NCBI GenBank assembly: GCA_905331475.1
Contig: CAJNYU010002677.1
Location: forward strand, 286,032-350,031
Direction: 5' to 3'
Source: Rotaria socialis
Taxonomy: Eukaryota; Rotifera; Eurotatoria; Philodinida; Philodinidae
Length of the DNA: 64,000 nucleotides
In this document: positions 12,302 through 24,440 of the stretch, piece after piece
How the letters are laid out: the number at the start of each line of letters is the position of its first letter
Position numbering within the stretch: position 1 is the first letter of the stretch
Position numbers and translations under genes: made by a program
Notes under the pieces: model-generated
What the model was told of the DNA's origin: nothing
What the model saw: only the letters and a program-made list of their open reading frames with translations
Databases searched by the model: none

Positions 12302-12740
12302 CTCTCCCTTTTACTCAAATTAACCTTATTCTTGCTAACTAATTATTGCCGTTGAAACCATATTGCTTTTTATCAACTTGTCGTAGAAAAAAAAGAGACT
12401 GCGGATCATCATCATCATTATCATTGAATTTAAGCTTGAAGAAAAGAAGACAATTAGCTCCCCGATTATTGATCGTTTTCTTTTACATATTCTATTCATC
12501 AATGAATTGCCAGCCGTAATTATTCAAGGGAAACTACGCTTACGCTCGTCTAACTTCATTAATTTCTTCATTCATTGTCGCATATTATATCATCTCGCCT
12601 ATATTATTATCAAGGGTGAAATTGTCTCAAAATTACTCAATAAACATATAATCAATACAATAAAATAAAATTAGTCAAAAAAGGAAAAGAGGAAGCCGGA
12701 ACAAGAAAAGAAAAAAGAAAAAATCCGAATCTATAAAAAG
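10905..12740. other. Intergenic, NOP58 3' end to Dlx
   Basis: Contains the NOP58 3' UTR (several AATAAA-like hexamers near 11030-11070), then AT-rich DNA without a supported ORF, and a (TC)n microsatellite at 12261-12298. The Dlx promoter and 5' UTR are presumably in the last few hundred bases. Confidence 0.45.
12261..12298. repeat. (TC)n microsatellite
   Basis: Almost uninterrupted TC dinucleotide run about 440 bp upstream of the Dlx start codon. A second (TC)n tract lies downstream of the gene near 14487-14509. Confidence 0.9.
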
Positions 12741-13716
12741 ATGATGCATAATGAACCATCAACACAAACTCTCCCACCGCCATTACCATTACCATATGAA
12801 CAAGAAACGAAATCAAATGGTTTTCATGATTTTCCACATCATCATCACCATCTTCATCAACAATCCATAGATCCCATTGATTCTCAACAACAATATTCTA
12901 ATTTTATTGAACATAGTGCATATCATCATCCAACGTCTGATGAACAATTTTATTCAGCAGCACGAAATTCATTTTCATCGTATCCATATCCATATCCGCT
13001 ACCGTATCCATCATTAGGAATTGATTCAGGTTGTTCACATTCGAAAAAAAAAAGAAATTCTTTTTTTTGTAACTTTTCCCTTCTGTTTAGAAGAAAAATG
13101 TCATTATGATGAACGTGATATTCCACCGAAATTAACTACTAAAGGTAAAAAAATTCGTAAACCAAGAACTATCTATTCAAGTATGCAATTACAAGTACTT
13201 AATAAACGTTTTCAACGTACACAATATCTTGCTCTACCCGAACGAGCTGAATTAGCTGCTTCACTTGGACTGACACAAACACAAGTAAACCGAAAAAAAT
13301 CGATTGATTGGTTTTCATTCAAGCTGCTTTCGTTTTCTTTTTGTTTAAAGGTGAAAATTTGGTTTCAAAATAAACGAAGTAAACAAAAAAAGATTGTCAA
13401 AAACGTTAGTCATCATTCGTCGTCTTCCCAATCCCCCAACCCGAACCCATCACACCATTGTACACCTCGAATAATTCATGTTAAGCATAATGATTCTATG
13501 TTTTTAGTAAAACAAGAACAACACAAACATTCAACACCACCACTACCACCACCAATATCATCATCATCGTCATCAACATCAAAGATTTCACCTCCTATTG
13601 AATCAAACTCATACAATCCTGACGCCGTTTCGTCATCATCTCCGTATGCACATGTGGAATATACAAGAGCTAATCCGTATCATTTTTGGTCTTTATCGCC
13701 TTTTGTGACTAGTTAA
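12741..13716 (+). CDS. Dlx: Distal-less/Dlx-type homeobox transcription factor
   Basis: Nuclear DNA-binding regulator. Three exons: 12741-13029, 13091-13284, 13351-13716; 282 residues. The homeodomain is split between exons 2 and 3. It starts at the basic [14 protein letters not shown] segment, helix 2 reads [18 protein letters not shown], and the recognition helix reads [43 protein letters not shown] and [11 protein letters not shown] are diagnostic of the Dll/Dlx class. The intron lies between homeodomain residues 44 and 45 (Q/V), the position also used in Dlx and many other ANTP-class genes. The N-terminal exon has a His run (HHHHH), many Pro and repeated Tyr-Pro ([10 protein letters not shown]). 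The C-terminal exon is rich in Ser, Pro and His. No other homeobox gene is in the window, so no Dlx pair is visible. Confidence 0.95.
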
Positions 13717-16700
13717 AAGTTGTGAAATGTTTCGATGTTTTTTGTCTACGTGTATTTATATGAACTATAAAACAAAAAGCAAAAGGAAAAGTAGTACACA
13801 TATATTTATGTAGATATCAGTTCGCATATGAATATGATGGAATTTTGACAGCCACATAGTATTAACCACACTTGAAAAATGGATATACAGTTAAAAGCCT
13901 TGCGGCATGATTATTATGAAATGAAGAGAGAAAGAACAATTATCGTCTTATTTCGATACTGTATTGATCTGATCGAGAGATGTTAATCTGTATACTTGAG
14001 AATCTGAATACATCTGCTCAATTGAAGACAATGTTATTTCTTATGGCAAACTTTCAGCTATGATTTCCGGTGGTAATAGTTGATGTTGTTCTTTTTCATG
14101 AATACTAATTACAGCTCGACATATCTCCTCCTTCCATTAGTCGGCAGACGATTCCATAATTAGCTAGATCTGACACACACCCACACGCAAAAAAAGAATA
14201 CACTAAAAAAGCCTCAACTTTCTTCTCTTTGAAATGATTATTTTTTTTTTCCATTTAATATGCTTTAGTAGATCTACGTCTTTATTTAATTTTTACAGAT
14301 GAATAGAGATATAAGCTGATTATTATAGTGAACTCTTCATTTGACTGTTTGATCTTTATTTCATACACGTGTATATAACATCCGTAAGCGATGATCAATG
14401 CGTATGTGTTAGTGCGTGAATAGCATTAATAACTTTGATTCATTTCTAAAAGAAGATTTAAACTACATTATCAGAACTTTTTTTCTTCTCTCTCTCTCTC
14501 TCTCTCTCTATCGATCGATCGATGACAGGTGAACATTGAAATTGTTTATGACAGCGAAGACAATAAAGGCCAATTATGTTTGTCATCGTTCCCATTCATG
14601 CGAATGTTCGTTTCGTTTTTCATGATAACATGCTGTGGTCGTGTTGATACCGTATGATGGTGACTGCTACTCTTGATCGATGATTATATCGGCTGAATGA
14701 ATGTCTATAATGTATAATAGGGTGGAATCGTGAGAAAAGAAAGAACGAAATGTGTTCAAGTGTAATAAATATTATTCTTTTTATAGAAAGAATAGGTGTT
14801 ATCCACAGATTTATATTTCATATAGAGAAAAATTTAGTTTTTATTTTTTCATGTAAAAAAAGAAGGAGAAATGCATTGCGTGTATGTGCTTAATCCACTC
14901 TAGGTGGTCGTCGTTTTAACTTTACAATGAATTTAGAGATCACGCTTGTTGTTATGTATCTCAATTTAGACTTGATTCGTGTTTGTAGGCAATTTTCTTT
15001 GAGAATAACAGTGTGATGTAATCAAGCGAGTGTGCAGTAGTGGTGATGATGGTTGCTGTTGTTGTGTATTCTTGCAACTGACATTCATTCTACTATGGAC
15101 TTAGTAAGGTGTGAAAAAAAGTACGTTTATATTGATCGATAGGCGGGATAATAGCTGAATAGAAGAATACTAATCGATATTGCTTAGGGCGTTTAAAATC
15201 TTCTGATATTTATAAAATTAAAGATTTTACGAAAAAGAAAAAAAAACAATAATTCAATTAAGATGTTATTTTTGTAGTGAGTCATTCATCGAGAATGAAA
15301 ATCTTTATATTTTTTATTAACTTCGTCTGAGCCACTTTCAAAAAGTTCACAGTTCAATTCTCCAAAAAAAAATGCATTTCAAAATGACCACGATAGAGCT
15401 GAGAACGAAGTGTATTGTTTATTTGATAGAATTTCAAATATTGTATTCTAGTCTTATTTCATCTTATTACATAAAATAAGTGTTAAACATGCGTTGAATT
15501 GTTTTTAATTAGGAGAACATAGTTTTTTTTGGTATAGAGATAAATGAACCTTTCATAACGTCTATTAAATATAATACGGTATTTTACTCGTCAAAATGAC
15601 TTACGAAACTTCAGAGAAAAAAAAATAGAAAATACAATATGTGTATATGGTTACACACGAAAACACATCTGTGAAGGTCGAATGTAGCTTTTTTTTTAGA
15701 GTTGTTGATGTTGTGCAGATCTAGAGTATCACAAAAATTAATTTTTCCTATAAGATTTTCAAGTTCTGACTTTTTTCAAAAACATCAAAACCTGCAGTTT
15801 TTATAGACTATCCATAATTTTAAATTTTTGGATAATTTGAGATTGACTAGATTTTATGAAGGTATTATTACAAGGCTTCTCATCAAAGATTATCGATGCG
15901 AGTATAATATCGCCTTTCTCTGCTGTGAAAATTCATCGAATATGTCAACTTTAATTATCCAAACAAGTGAATCATAATATCGATTGAATAATAAAGTATA
16001 GATACGGAAATTAAATAAAACCAACGCTTAAACCGAAAGATTGATAAGTAAAATTGAATAGCTGAAATTCTTTACTGAAAAAAAAATGAAGATTTTTCAA
16101 AATTTGCTAGACGTAAATGACTACGTGTTTGAGATATTCATGAACGCAATAATATACAAAAATAAACATTTTCTCTTTAGTAGATTGACGTAAGATGAAA
16201 AGAAAAATGTATATCGGAAAAAAATAAAACCACGTATTCAATATCGTGTTATTGTGACAATCATCTGAAAATACTTTTATTTTGTCATGAGAGTAACAAC
16301 AGAACAGTCGATAGAAAAGAAAATTTATTATCTATGATTTGGCTCTTCGTTTCACTCGCACATTCAATTTAATACATAAATGAATCTATATTCTATATAT
16401 TTTGTATTTTTCTTTCGCTATCTTCGTTAGCTACAATAATAATACTGATTAATGATTTTTAAAAGTATTGATACACATCTCTTTTCTTTTTCTATATGCA
16501 CACAATGAGAGTAACCATTCATTGTTCAAGCATATGGCAAGCATAGAAAGCATGATATACAGCTAGAGAGCATACCCTTAACTGAAACTGAAGGCTGTAT
16601 AAACGTTCCGCTTGATTGATTTTTTTTCTCATTGCGTGCTCTTTTTTCCTTCTTCTTCTTCTTCTTCTGTATATAATATACATCGTCGTCAACAAGCTAT

Positions 16701-16733
16701 GCTCTATTCGAAACATTAACGTTTTCTTTTATA
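13717..16733. other. Intergenic downstream of Dlx, no gene seen
   Basis: About 3 kb of AT-rich non-coding DNA with no supported ORF. It holds a (TC)n tract followed by (ATCG)n near 14487-14522, and a CTT run near 16650. Developmental enhancers of Dlx could lie here, but no sequence evidence identifies one. Confidence 0.45.
14487..14522. repeat. (TC)n plus (ATCG)n microsatellite
   Basis: TC dinucleotide run followed directly by four ATCG units. It lies in the intergenic region downstream of the Dlx gene. Confidence 0.85.
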
Positions 16734-19577
16734 ATGCAAACAACGATGACTAGTAATAATATTGAAAATCGGAGAAATACTGGCAACATTGTTTATGACA
16801 TCGACAAGAGAACAACTGGCCGAAACAATCGAGTAGGAATTAGTGCAACTGAAATAGAACTTCTCAGTGATATACCACTTGCATCGGAAAGAGTAGTAAC
16901 AAGTACTCTAAGTAATCCTTCGAATTCACAAATATCATCGTCGCACGTCAATAATCAACAGCAACCGAATAATTATCAAGTATTATCATTCAATAGAGAA
17001 CAACCAAAATCGAATGGTACGTCTCAAGATGATAAAGATAAACAATTGAATTCTACTGTTGACAAACTTTTAGAAAAATATGCACCAGAGTAAGAATTAT
17101 GGTTTTTATTATTATTGAAGAATAGACTATAACCGATGAATTTATTTTGTCTTATTTAGTGCTATTCCAAAGGATACGATCAATGTATCTACTAGTAGTC
17201 AACGACAACCATCACCACCCAACCCTAATGCTACAACAGCAGCACATGATCCGTCATTATTTTCTACATTTCAACCAACAGCAAATAATTATTCAACTGT
17301 AATTCGACCCAATACTGGACAAATACCTCAAAGAAACGCAGTAACTAATGATACTTATGGTAATAATAAATATACCAACATACCGACTCGGTCGTCAAGA
17401 CCATTAAATAACTATGATAGTTTTCAACATAATGCTCCAATTCGACAGTCGGAACAAAATCCACCACCACCACACATTCCTGTTAAAACAAAAGATGGAA
17501 ATGTTGCACAAGTAGTACCCGGTAGACTGTATACATTAACTGATGATCCACTTCATCTACTCTACGATAGACAATATTCAAATACATCTAATGCAACATC
17601 ATTCTCACAATCAAAGCCTTCTGCACAAACTACTTTTCAACCTTCGAATCATTTTGAAACCCCTCAAGAACATGTTACAAACGTGTTTGCAAATACATCA
17701 AACACAAATGCACAAAAACCAACATTAAGAACAACAGATGGCAACTACAATGGCATGCAATCATTTGATCTTGCAAATTTAATAAAGAATGTTCAACAAG
17801 ATTATCTTCGAGAAATTCAACCATTTGTATCAAGTGCTAAATTCGTTCAAAAAGATAGCGAATTTGGTCAAAATGTAGGGAACATTGATTTTGTCGCACC
17901 TGTTACTGTTCGACAAGGTTTTACCGGGCAAGCTGATGATATTCTTCGGCGTAGTTTTTCCCGACGTGCTCAAAAATCACAATCTGCTAGTAATCAAAAT
18001 CACAATGATGTAGATCTTGTAGGTAACCTGCACGAATCAAATAAATATCCTCCATTTGAGAAACTTGATTCAAGACAACCATTTTCTTCTCTCACATCCG
18101 TATCACCATATAATAGTGATTATGAGGATGAAATAGATCATGAACCAAAGAAAAATCTTCATGATCAAGGAACATCACCGCCTCGTAAGAGAATCAAAAT
18201 TTAATTAGATTTATTAATCACTATTTTATTCAATATTTCTATTCTAGCACAATTTAAGCAACCACACACAAAATTTCAATTAAAAAGTAAGAATATTATA
18301 TTTCCTCTATTAAAAATCAGTCACATGTAAATGATTACTAGATATTTATCTCCTAAAACTCAACTTTTCTTATATATGTATATGAAGAATCTTGATTTTG
18401 TTTAAAGATCCTCCTGCTACTTCTAAAATGATTCCCACAAACCCAATGACAACAAATGAAATTGAATCAGCAACGCCCAAAAATCCTACTGTGCCAAAAT
18501 TTGCAAGACGTATTTCACCAGATCGAAGTTCAATGGCTTCCTCTGAAGAAGACTTATCCATTGATGAGGATGACTATCCAGCTAAATACAATGAACATGA
18601 TCATAAACATTCCTCATTCGCTCAACCAAGCACAGTTGGAGCAATCGATAAATCGGTTTCACGTGCGCCTATTCAAGAATCAGGTGAGTTACTAAAAATA
18701 AAGCCACAAGTTATACATAGCGAAGATATTCATTCAGTGCCACCAACGATTCATAAACCAGAACTAAATGCAACTTCAGCAACAGATCCTCGACATCCGT
18801 TGAAGCCACTTGCAAGTGATGAAAGCCTTTCATATCCTTCTAGATCAGATCAAATGAGTGACAGTGATAATGAGAATAACATACCAACATCATCAGCAGG
18901 TGCATATAATGTTCAACAACATCCAATTAGTACACCGGGTGGACGCAACGCACCTGTGCCACAGACAGGTAGAGATGTTCCACTACAAGCTGCCAGGGAT
19001 GCTCCGCCACAAACTGGCAGGAATGCTCCTCCGCAAACGGGTAGAGATGCACCACCACAGACTGGAATAGATGTACCGCCACAAGCTGCCAGAGGAGCTA
19101 CACCACAGACTGGCAGAGATGCACCGCCACAAGCTGCCAGAGGAGCTACACCACAGACTGGCATAGATGTACCGCCACAAGCTGCCAGAGGAGCTACACC
19201 ACAGACTGGCAGAGATGCACCGCCACAAGCTGCCAGAGGAGCTACACCACAAACAGGACGAGATGCACCAGCAGCACAAGCAAGTGCTCGTGTTACAACA
19301 GCACAAGGTGCATCGTCTACTGCAAGAGCAACCACTGATAATAATGCAAGACAAGCTGTTGCATCATCAGGTAATCCTATTAACGCATGTAGAAATTTGC
19401 ATGAAATATTCTTGCAATAAAATACGTTTATTTATATGTATTTCAGGTTCGACTCGTCTATTTCAATCAGATAATGACTCGAAATTTGGCCAGAAACGTT
19501 CACTTAAAGATATGCCAGCTGCTTTTGGAAATAGAATTAAAGGCATTTTCCATCGCAAAAATTCGCCAGCCTCATGA
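16734..19577 (+). CDS. Large disordered protein with 8-residue tandem repeats, function unknown
   Basis: I do not recognise this protein. Four exons join in phase: 16734-17089, 17160-18184, 18408-19370, 19447-19577; 824 residues. No signal peptide, membrane segment or globular domain is visible. It is dominated by Asn, Gln, Ser, Pro and Thr and is probably disordered throughout. Near the end of exon 3 are thirteen 8-residue units (18959-19270), alternating PQTGRDAP-type and PQAARGAT-type. Short segments look less random: ISATEIELLSDIPLASERVV near the N-terminus, FDLANLIKNVQQDYLREIQPF in the middle, and a basic C-terminus (MPAAFGNRIKGIFHRKNS) that could be an amphipathic helix. Acidic patches and SPPRKR/RRISPDRSS motifs suggest phosphorylation or nuclear targeting, which is inference only. 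Consistent intron phases and coding-like composition support a real gene. Confidence 0.8.
18959..19270 (+). repeat. Thirteen tandem 24-bp units in coding sequence
   Basis: In-frame minisatellite in exon 3 of the disordered-protein gene. Each 24-bp unit encodes eight residues (PQTGRDAP or PQAARGAT, with R/I, D/N and A/V variants). The last eight units form four near-identical 48-bp pairs, suggesting recent expansion by pairs. Because of the repeats, two minus-strand frames are open here as well; these are shadows. Confidence 0.92.
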
Positions 19578-21145
19578 ACGTTCAATGTCGTTGTTATTGT
19601 ATTCTCTGATTTTTGTATAATTTTATTTTTTCTTCTACTATACTACGGAACTGTTAAGTCTTATTTGGATTTAAAACCGAGAAAGAAAAAAAATGAGATT
19701 CTTCATGTAAGTGAACATTCGAAATAAAAAAAACTAAAGCAAAAAAATTGTCTCCTTTTCTTACAACTAAAACTGTAGCCAAATAATTGAAATTCACTCA
19801 TGACTCATTAAAAGATCTCTTAATCAAAATGAGTTATATGTATTAAATTTCTACTATGTGATCTATATTGTTTACATGAAATAGCAACGAGCTGTTTTTT
19901 AATCGGACGGGTCAATAGCCATTCATCGAAAATACATCTTGTAAGATTTTCAGTATTGTGCGAAATCAGTCAATAATAAAAAGAAATATATATATATATT
20001 TGTTTTTTGTTTTTGATTATGCACACCAATGTTGATTAAATATGACTTAGATATTCATCATAATCAATGGTAGGCAAATAATAAGATCGAAGTGCGCTGC
20101 ATTGCTTTGATTGAGAAATAACACCGAAAACAAACTAACGATTCACATAGATCTTATTCTCACCTATGCAAAAATAAATTGAAGGCCATATAGTCAAAAC
20201 AGTTCAGGTGCCTATGACTATTGCAAACAAGATTAATTGTCCTAGACAAACAACAATCATCTTTGAGTAATAGATTTTTCATCTATATTTTTAATTGAAG
20301 TGATTTGTTTTTAATATCAATCGTATAGTTTATCGACTTAATGATGAAATCGCATATTAAAATAAAATAAAAGTAGATGGAGCACTCCTTCTTATTATCA
20401 TTCTATTATTTAGAAATTAAATGTCTGATAAATAATTGCACTCGACAAATATTTTGTTTATTTCATTAATTTGGCCATAAATGTGAATTATTGTTCGAGA
20501 TTAGTTTTATTTTTCATTTCTTTAATGCCTACTGAAGCAACAATAATCAAATATAAATCAGTTCATTGAAAATACTTGATGATAATAAATACAATTTATA
20601 CAAAACTCTTCAACGGCATTGTTCAGTATCCAATGTTTAGTTATTGATCATTGATATAGCAAAAGCTATTCAATACACAAGACAAAATTAATCAATAGTA
20701 ATCTCATCTGATTAAAAAGCTTTCCCATTAACTCAGAACTCGTACATAGAATATCGTATCATAAGGATATACCACATGAGAAGATAATGCTGAGAATATT
20801 CTATAAATGTTTCCCACTGGACTAGCTCTTGGATTCAGTATGTATTAAATTACAGATAAAATTCGTTATAAACTATTGGGAAAAACGATTCTTGTCGTCC
20901 ACATCAATTTCAACCAGTATTATTAATTACTATGATTTATATGTAATATCGATTGTCTGATTCTACGACTATGACTACTTGCCTCTGTATATATTGTTTG
21001 TTTTCTTAAGAAGAAACTTGATAATTAATTTAAAATATTTTTTTTTCTGTTGTTAAAATAGAATTGATGCCAATGAAAACAAATAGTCAAAAAACGACTG
21101 GCATGTTGAATTCGAAATAATAGACACTGGAGAATAGAATTCTCA

Positions 21146-21178
<33 letters not shown>

Positions 21179-22656
21179 AATCATGAATATAACAGGAAAC
21201 TGGAGTGAAAATAACAAAATTATTTCTTCATCATCAACATTCCGCTCAGTCAAGAGAAAGTAGTAATGTTGATTGAGGGTGTAGAGTTTCACTGCATTGA
21301 ATCACGAGCGAATATTCCCAACTGAGATTCGTCAATCAAACTAGCATTTTGCATATAAGTAGATCCTAAAAAGACTAGTAGATGTCTGCAATAGATCATT
21401 TGCATTTTTTATCGATGAAAAAATAAGCCAAGGATGAACTTTCAACCGCAAAATTTGACGTGTTGATAGATCTCATGAATCGTTTTATTCTTCTTACATT
21501 GAATATTGAAAATATTAAAATTTCTTACCTTGCCTTATGATTTAAGATTGCTTTTCGATATTCAATATCTCACGTCTTTGAATCGATCTTTTCAGTAATA
21601 ACATGGCAAGCGGAATGTACAAAGGCAAACTCCAATGGGCTTACTTATGGGTAAAACATCTGCTCTATTGATCTACAGTGACGAAGCAACACTCATGTTT
21701 ATTGTCATATTATGCTACCAAAAAAAAAGAATAATATTTGGACTCTCTGTGTCTGTTTGAGAATATACACGAGCACCACACATTCCGAATACATCAGTCC
21801 TCACCACAGCTTTCTCTCTCATTTACTGACTTCAGCATTATATAACCGATAGAATACAACCATGTATCCAAATCTTTTTTCTTTCATGTTCTAGTAAAAA
21901 ACATTGATGACCCAGTATTTATTTTAGCATTCTTATCGGGTCTTGATATTTATTCTTTTATTATGTTTTCGATGACGTTTGCCTATACGGTTATTAGCAA
22001 CACATGGTTTTATTACTGAAACAAATATTTGATTGCACTATTGTCCTATGATGAATTTGAAAAATTATTGTTAATATAATTGATTTTTGAGTTAACACAG
22101 CGTCAAGAGTGCTTGAAAAAAAAACTTGTTTTTTCTGTTGATTATCAAAAAATCATTCGAATGGTTTCTAAAATAATCTTTTATGCAATTTCAGGGATGT
22201 AAAATATTTGGCATGTTATTGGCTGTTCTAAATTTTCTATTGTATCAAAAAAAAGGAAGAAAAAACAGAAGACCGAAATTCGAGGCACACAAGTGAAAAA
22301 AAAAGTATCAAAGAAAAAAAACTGCACGTATGAGTATAGGGATAATTGTTAGTCACCTTAAGAATTTTTTCGATGCTTAATTATTTATCAAGTACTCTCT
22401 GAGAAATCACTCGAAATATATTCACATACTCACTCAAACTACAATTGATACATGTATATGAGAGAAGATATCAACATATTGTGAGGAAGACAAAAAAACT
22501 GTTCGATCATAAGTAAAAATTATTTAAAAAAAAACAACTCGCTTGCTTTCGTTATCCTATGAAACAAAATTTTTAGGTGATTAACACGGGTTAAAGAATG
22601 TAGAAAAAAAAATAGTCGCAAAACTTGTCGAAAACTAATCGCTACGTTATGATATG
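19578..22656. other. Intergenic, no gene seen
   Basis: About 3 kb between convergent genes. AT-rich, with an (ATT)n microsatellite at 21145-21176, a short (TA)n near 19988 and many homopolymer A/T tracts. No ORF of interest and no structured element was found. Confidence 0.5.
21145..21176. repeat. (ATT)n microsatellite
   Basis: About ten uninterrupted ATT trinucleotide units in intergenic DNA. Confidence 0.9.
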
Positions 22657-24107
22657 TTAAGCTTTAACAGCACGTTTTTTATTTTCATCATCTGCCGATT
22701 TGTTTGGTGTTCTTACAAGACTAAAATAAATTATAAAAAATAGAGATATTTAAATGGTTAACTTTTATTTTCTTCTTACGGATCTTTTGCATGATCATGC
22801 TCCTCATCTTCTGTTCCTGCTGCTTTTCTTGCTGGCTTTTGACGTTTTTCAAAAATTAATATAACAATAACTAATACGGAAACAGTGCCTACAATACCAA
22901 GAAACGGCCAAAGTGGTGCTAATCGATCTGATAAAAAATACAAAGAAAATGTTCATTTTTTTCCAAAACTTCAAATAATTAAATAAAACCTTTAACACGT
23001 AATAGAACAGTAAATGAAACACCATTAAGTGTACAACGATAGAATCCCCGATGACTTTTTTCAATACTATTAATTATTATATTAATTTTACTTTCATAAG
23101 TAATATCATCAGCTAAAACAGAATAATTTGTATCATCTTTACTAAATTCCCATTTGATTGCATTGAAAGTTTTGTCCGTTGGCTCTGGTTCAATAATACA
23201 TTTAAAACTAACCGGTTCACCTCGATAACGTCTTATAGATGAATGTGAAGCTTCTAATTTTTCAGCAGGTCGATCGGTGTCAATACGTTGTGGAGATCGT
23301 TTTGCTACATATGATAGAAAAAAAAAAAATTTGTATTTGTATTTAAATAGAATAGGATATTCTTGGAGATAATGATCTAAACATTATGAAATTTTATTGA
23401 TTGCCATAAGAGAAAATAACATTTATCTTAGATTTATTCAAGAAGATTTCTCTTTGAGTTCTACTATCGGAAATATGTTTCACATATTCTTTGGACCGAC
23501 GACACGTTTCAAACTAATAGATTTAATTGAAGACGTATATCATCACGAGAGAATGTGGGCACAGTTGTTGTGGTATCGCCGATCAAAAAGAAGTACTCTC
23601 AGAAAGAAACTTTTAAAAATTATCATTACGTGTAATTCTTTTAAATTGACATTCAATTGGTTCTTCAAAACCAGATTTCTTTGTTTTAACAGACCATTTT
23701 TGTACCTGACCATCCGATGGAACTTGAATCACAAAAAAAAAACAAGAAACAGTTTTTATTTCTTTGATTTACTCTCTGATATACTAACCAAAAATTTTGA
23801 TGGTGAGTTTTGATTCTTTCTCTGAATTATGAACAACATAATGTCCAGATTTTTCACTACTTACAGGCACACCATCTTTATACCAATCAAGAAATTCTCC
23901 ATCCTGATCAGCACCATTGTATTTACATTCTAAATCTAATGGATGCTTTAAGATTGCTTTAAATTCTTTGTTGTCAGCTGGTGATCTCGAGTATTTAGCA
24001 TTTGATGAAATAACAATGTTTAAAACTAAATCAAATAATTAATATTAGATATTATTGTGAAGAAGTATTTTAGTACCTATCAAACAGATGAAAAACAATT
24101 TATGCAT
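22657..24107 (-). CDS. BSG: Basigin/neuroplastin-like Ig-domain membrane protein
   Basis: Cell-surface type I membrane glycoprotein; vertebrate basigin chaperones monocarboxylate transporters. Six exons on the minus strand: 24077-24107, 23789-24025, 23630-23722, 22990-23304, 22780-22927, 22657-22720; 295 residues, all phases consistent. A signal peptide (MHKLFFICLIGVLNIVISSNA) is followed by an Ig domain (Cys in LECKYNG, Trp in FLDWYKDG, second Cys in PIECQFK). A second Ig domain follows (Cys in VSFKCII, Trp in IKWEF, GFYRCTL). Next comes the membrane segment in RLAPLWPFLGIVGTVSVLVI, then FEKRQKP and an acidic/basic tail. LWPFLGIV followed by EKR is the basigin-family signature; the family's membrane Glu is replaced by Gly-Thr here. 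It is divergent from PDHA1 with 333 bp between the start codons. Basigin versus neuroplastin cannot be separated by eye. Confidence 0.92.
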
Positions 24108-24440
24108 ATTTGCAGTGGTTTTGAAATCAAAAGTTAGAATAACTGATATATATATATATATTTTTGATCGGATGTGCTGTTATTATTATTATTGTTGTTT
24201 ATTTATTTCATTTTTTTAGGCTTCAAAAATTAATCATTTTTTTCTAAGATTAATTATTTTTAGTAAATTGATAAAAATTTCCTAAAAATAAATATCTAAT
24301 TTATCGAAAAAATATGCAAATGTTTGTTACTTGCATACTATTCGTCGGTACAGTGACCAATCAGAGAACAGAGAAACATTGTTGTTTTTGTCATATTATA
24401 CAGGTGATCGACACTTTTGCATCACGAGGATAAATTTAAT
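24108..24440. promoter_or_regulatory. Shared divergent promoter region (basigin-like / PDHA1)
   Basis: 333 bp separate two head-to-head start codons, so promoter and 5' leaders of both genes must share this space. It contains a short (TA)n near 24150 and an acceptor-like TATTATACAG ending at 24403, 37 bp upstream of the PDHA1 ATG. Confidence 0.55.

Noticed and set aside
18913-19335. Long minus-strand open frames, Cys- and Gly-rich
   Set aside because: They exist only because the 24-bp coding repeat lacks stops on the other strand; the plus-strand gene explains them.
23397-23813. 138-codon plus-strand ORF
   Set aside because: It overlaps exon 3 and an intron of the basigin-like gene on the other strand; no family resemblance.
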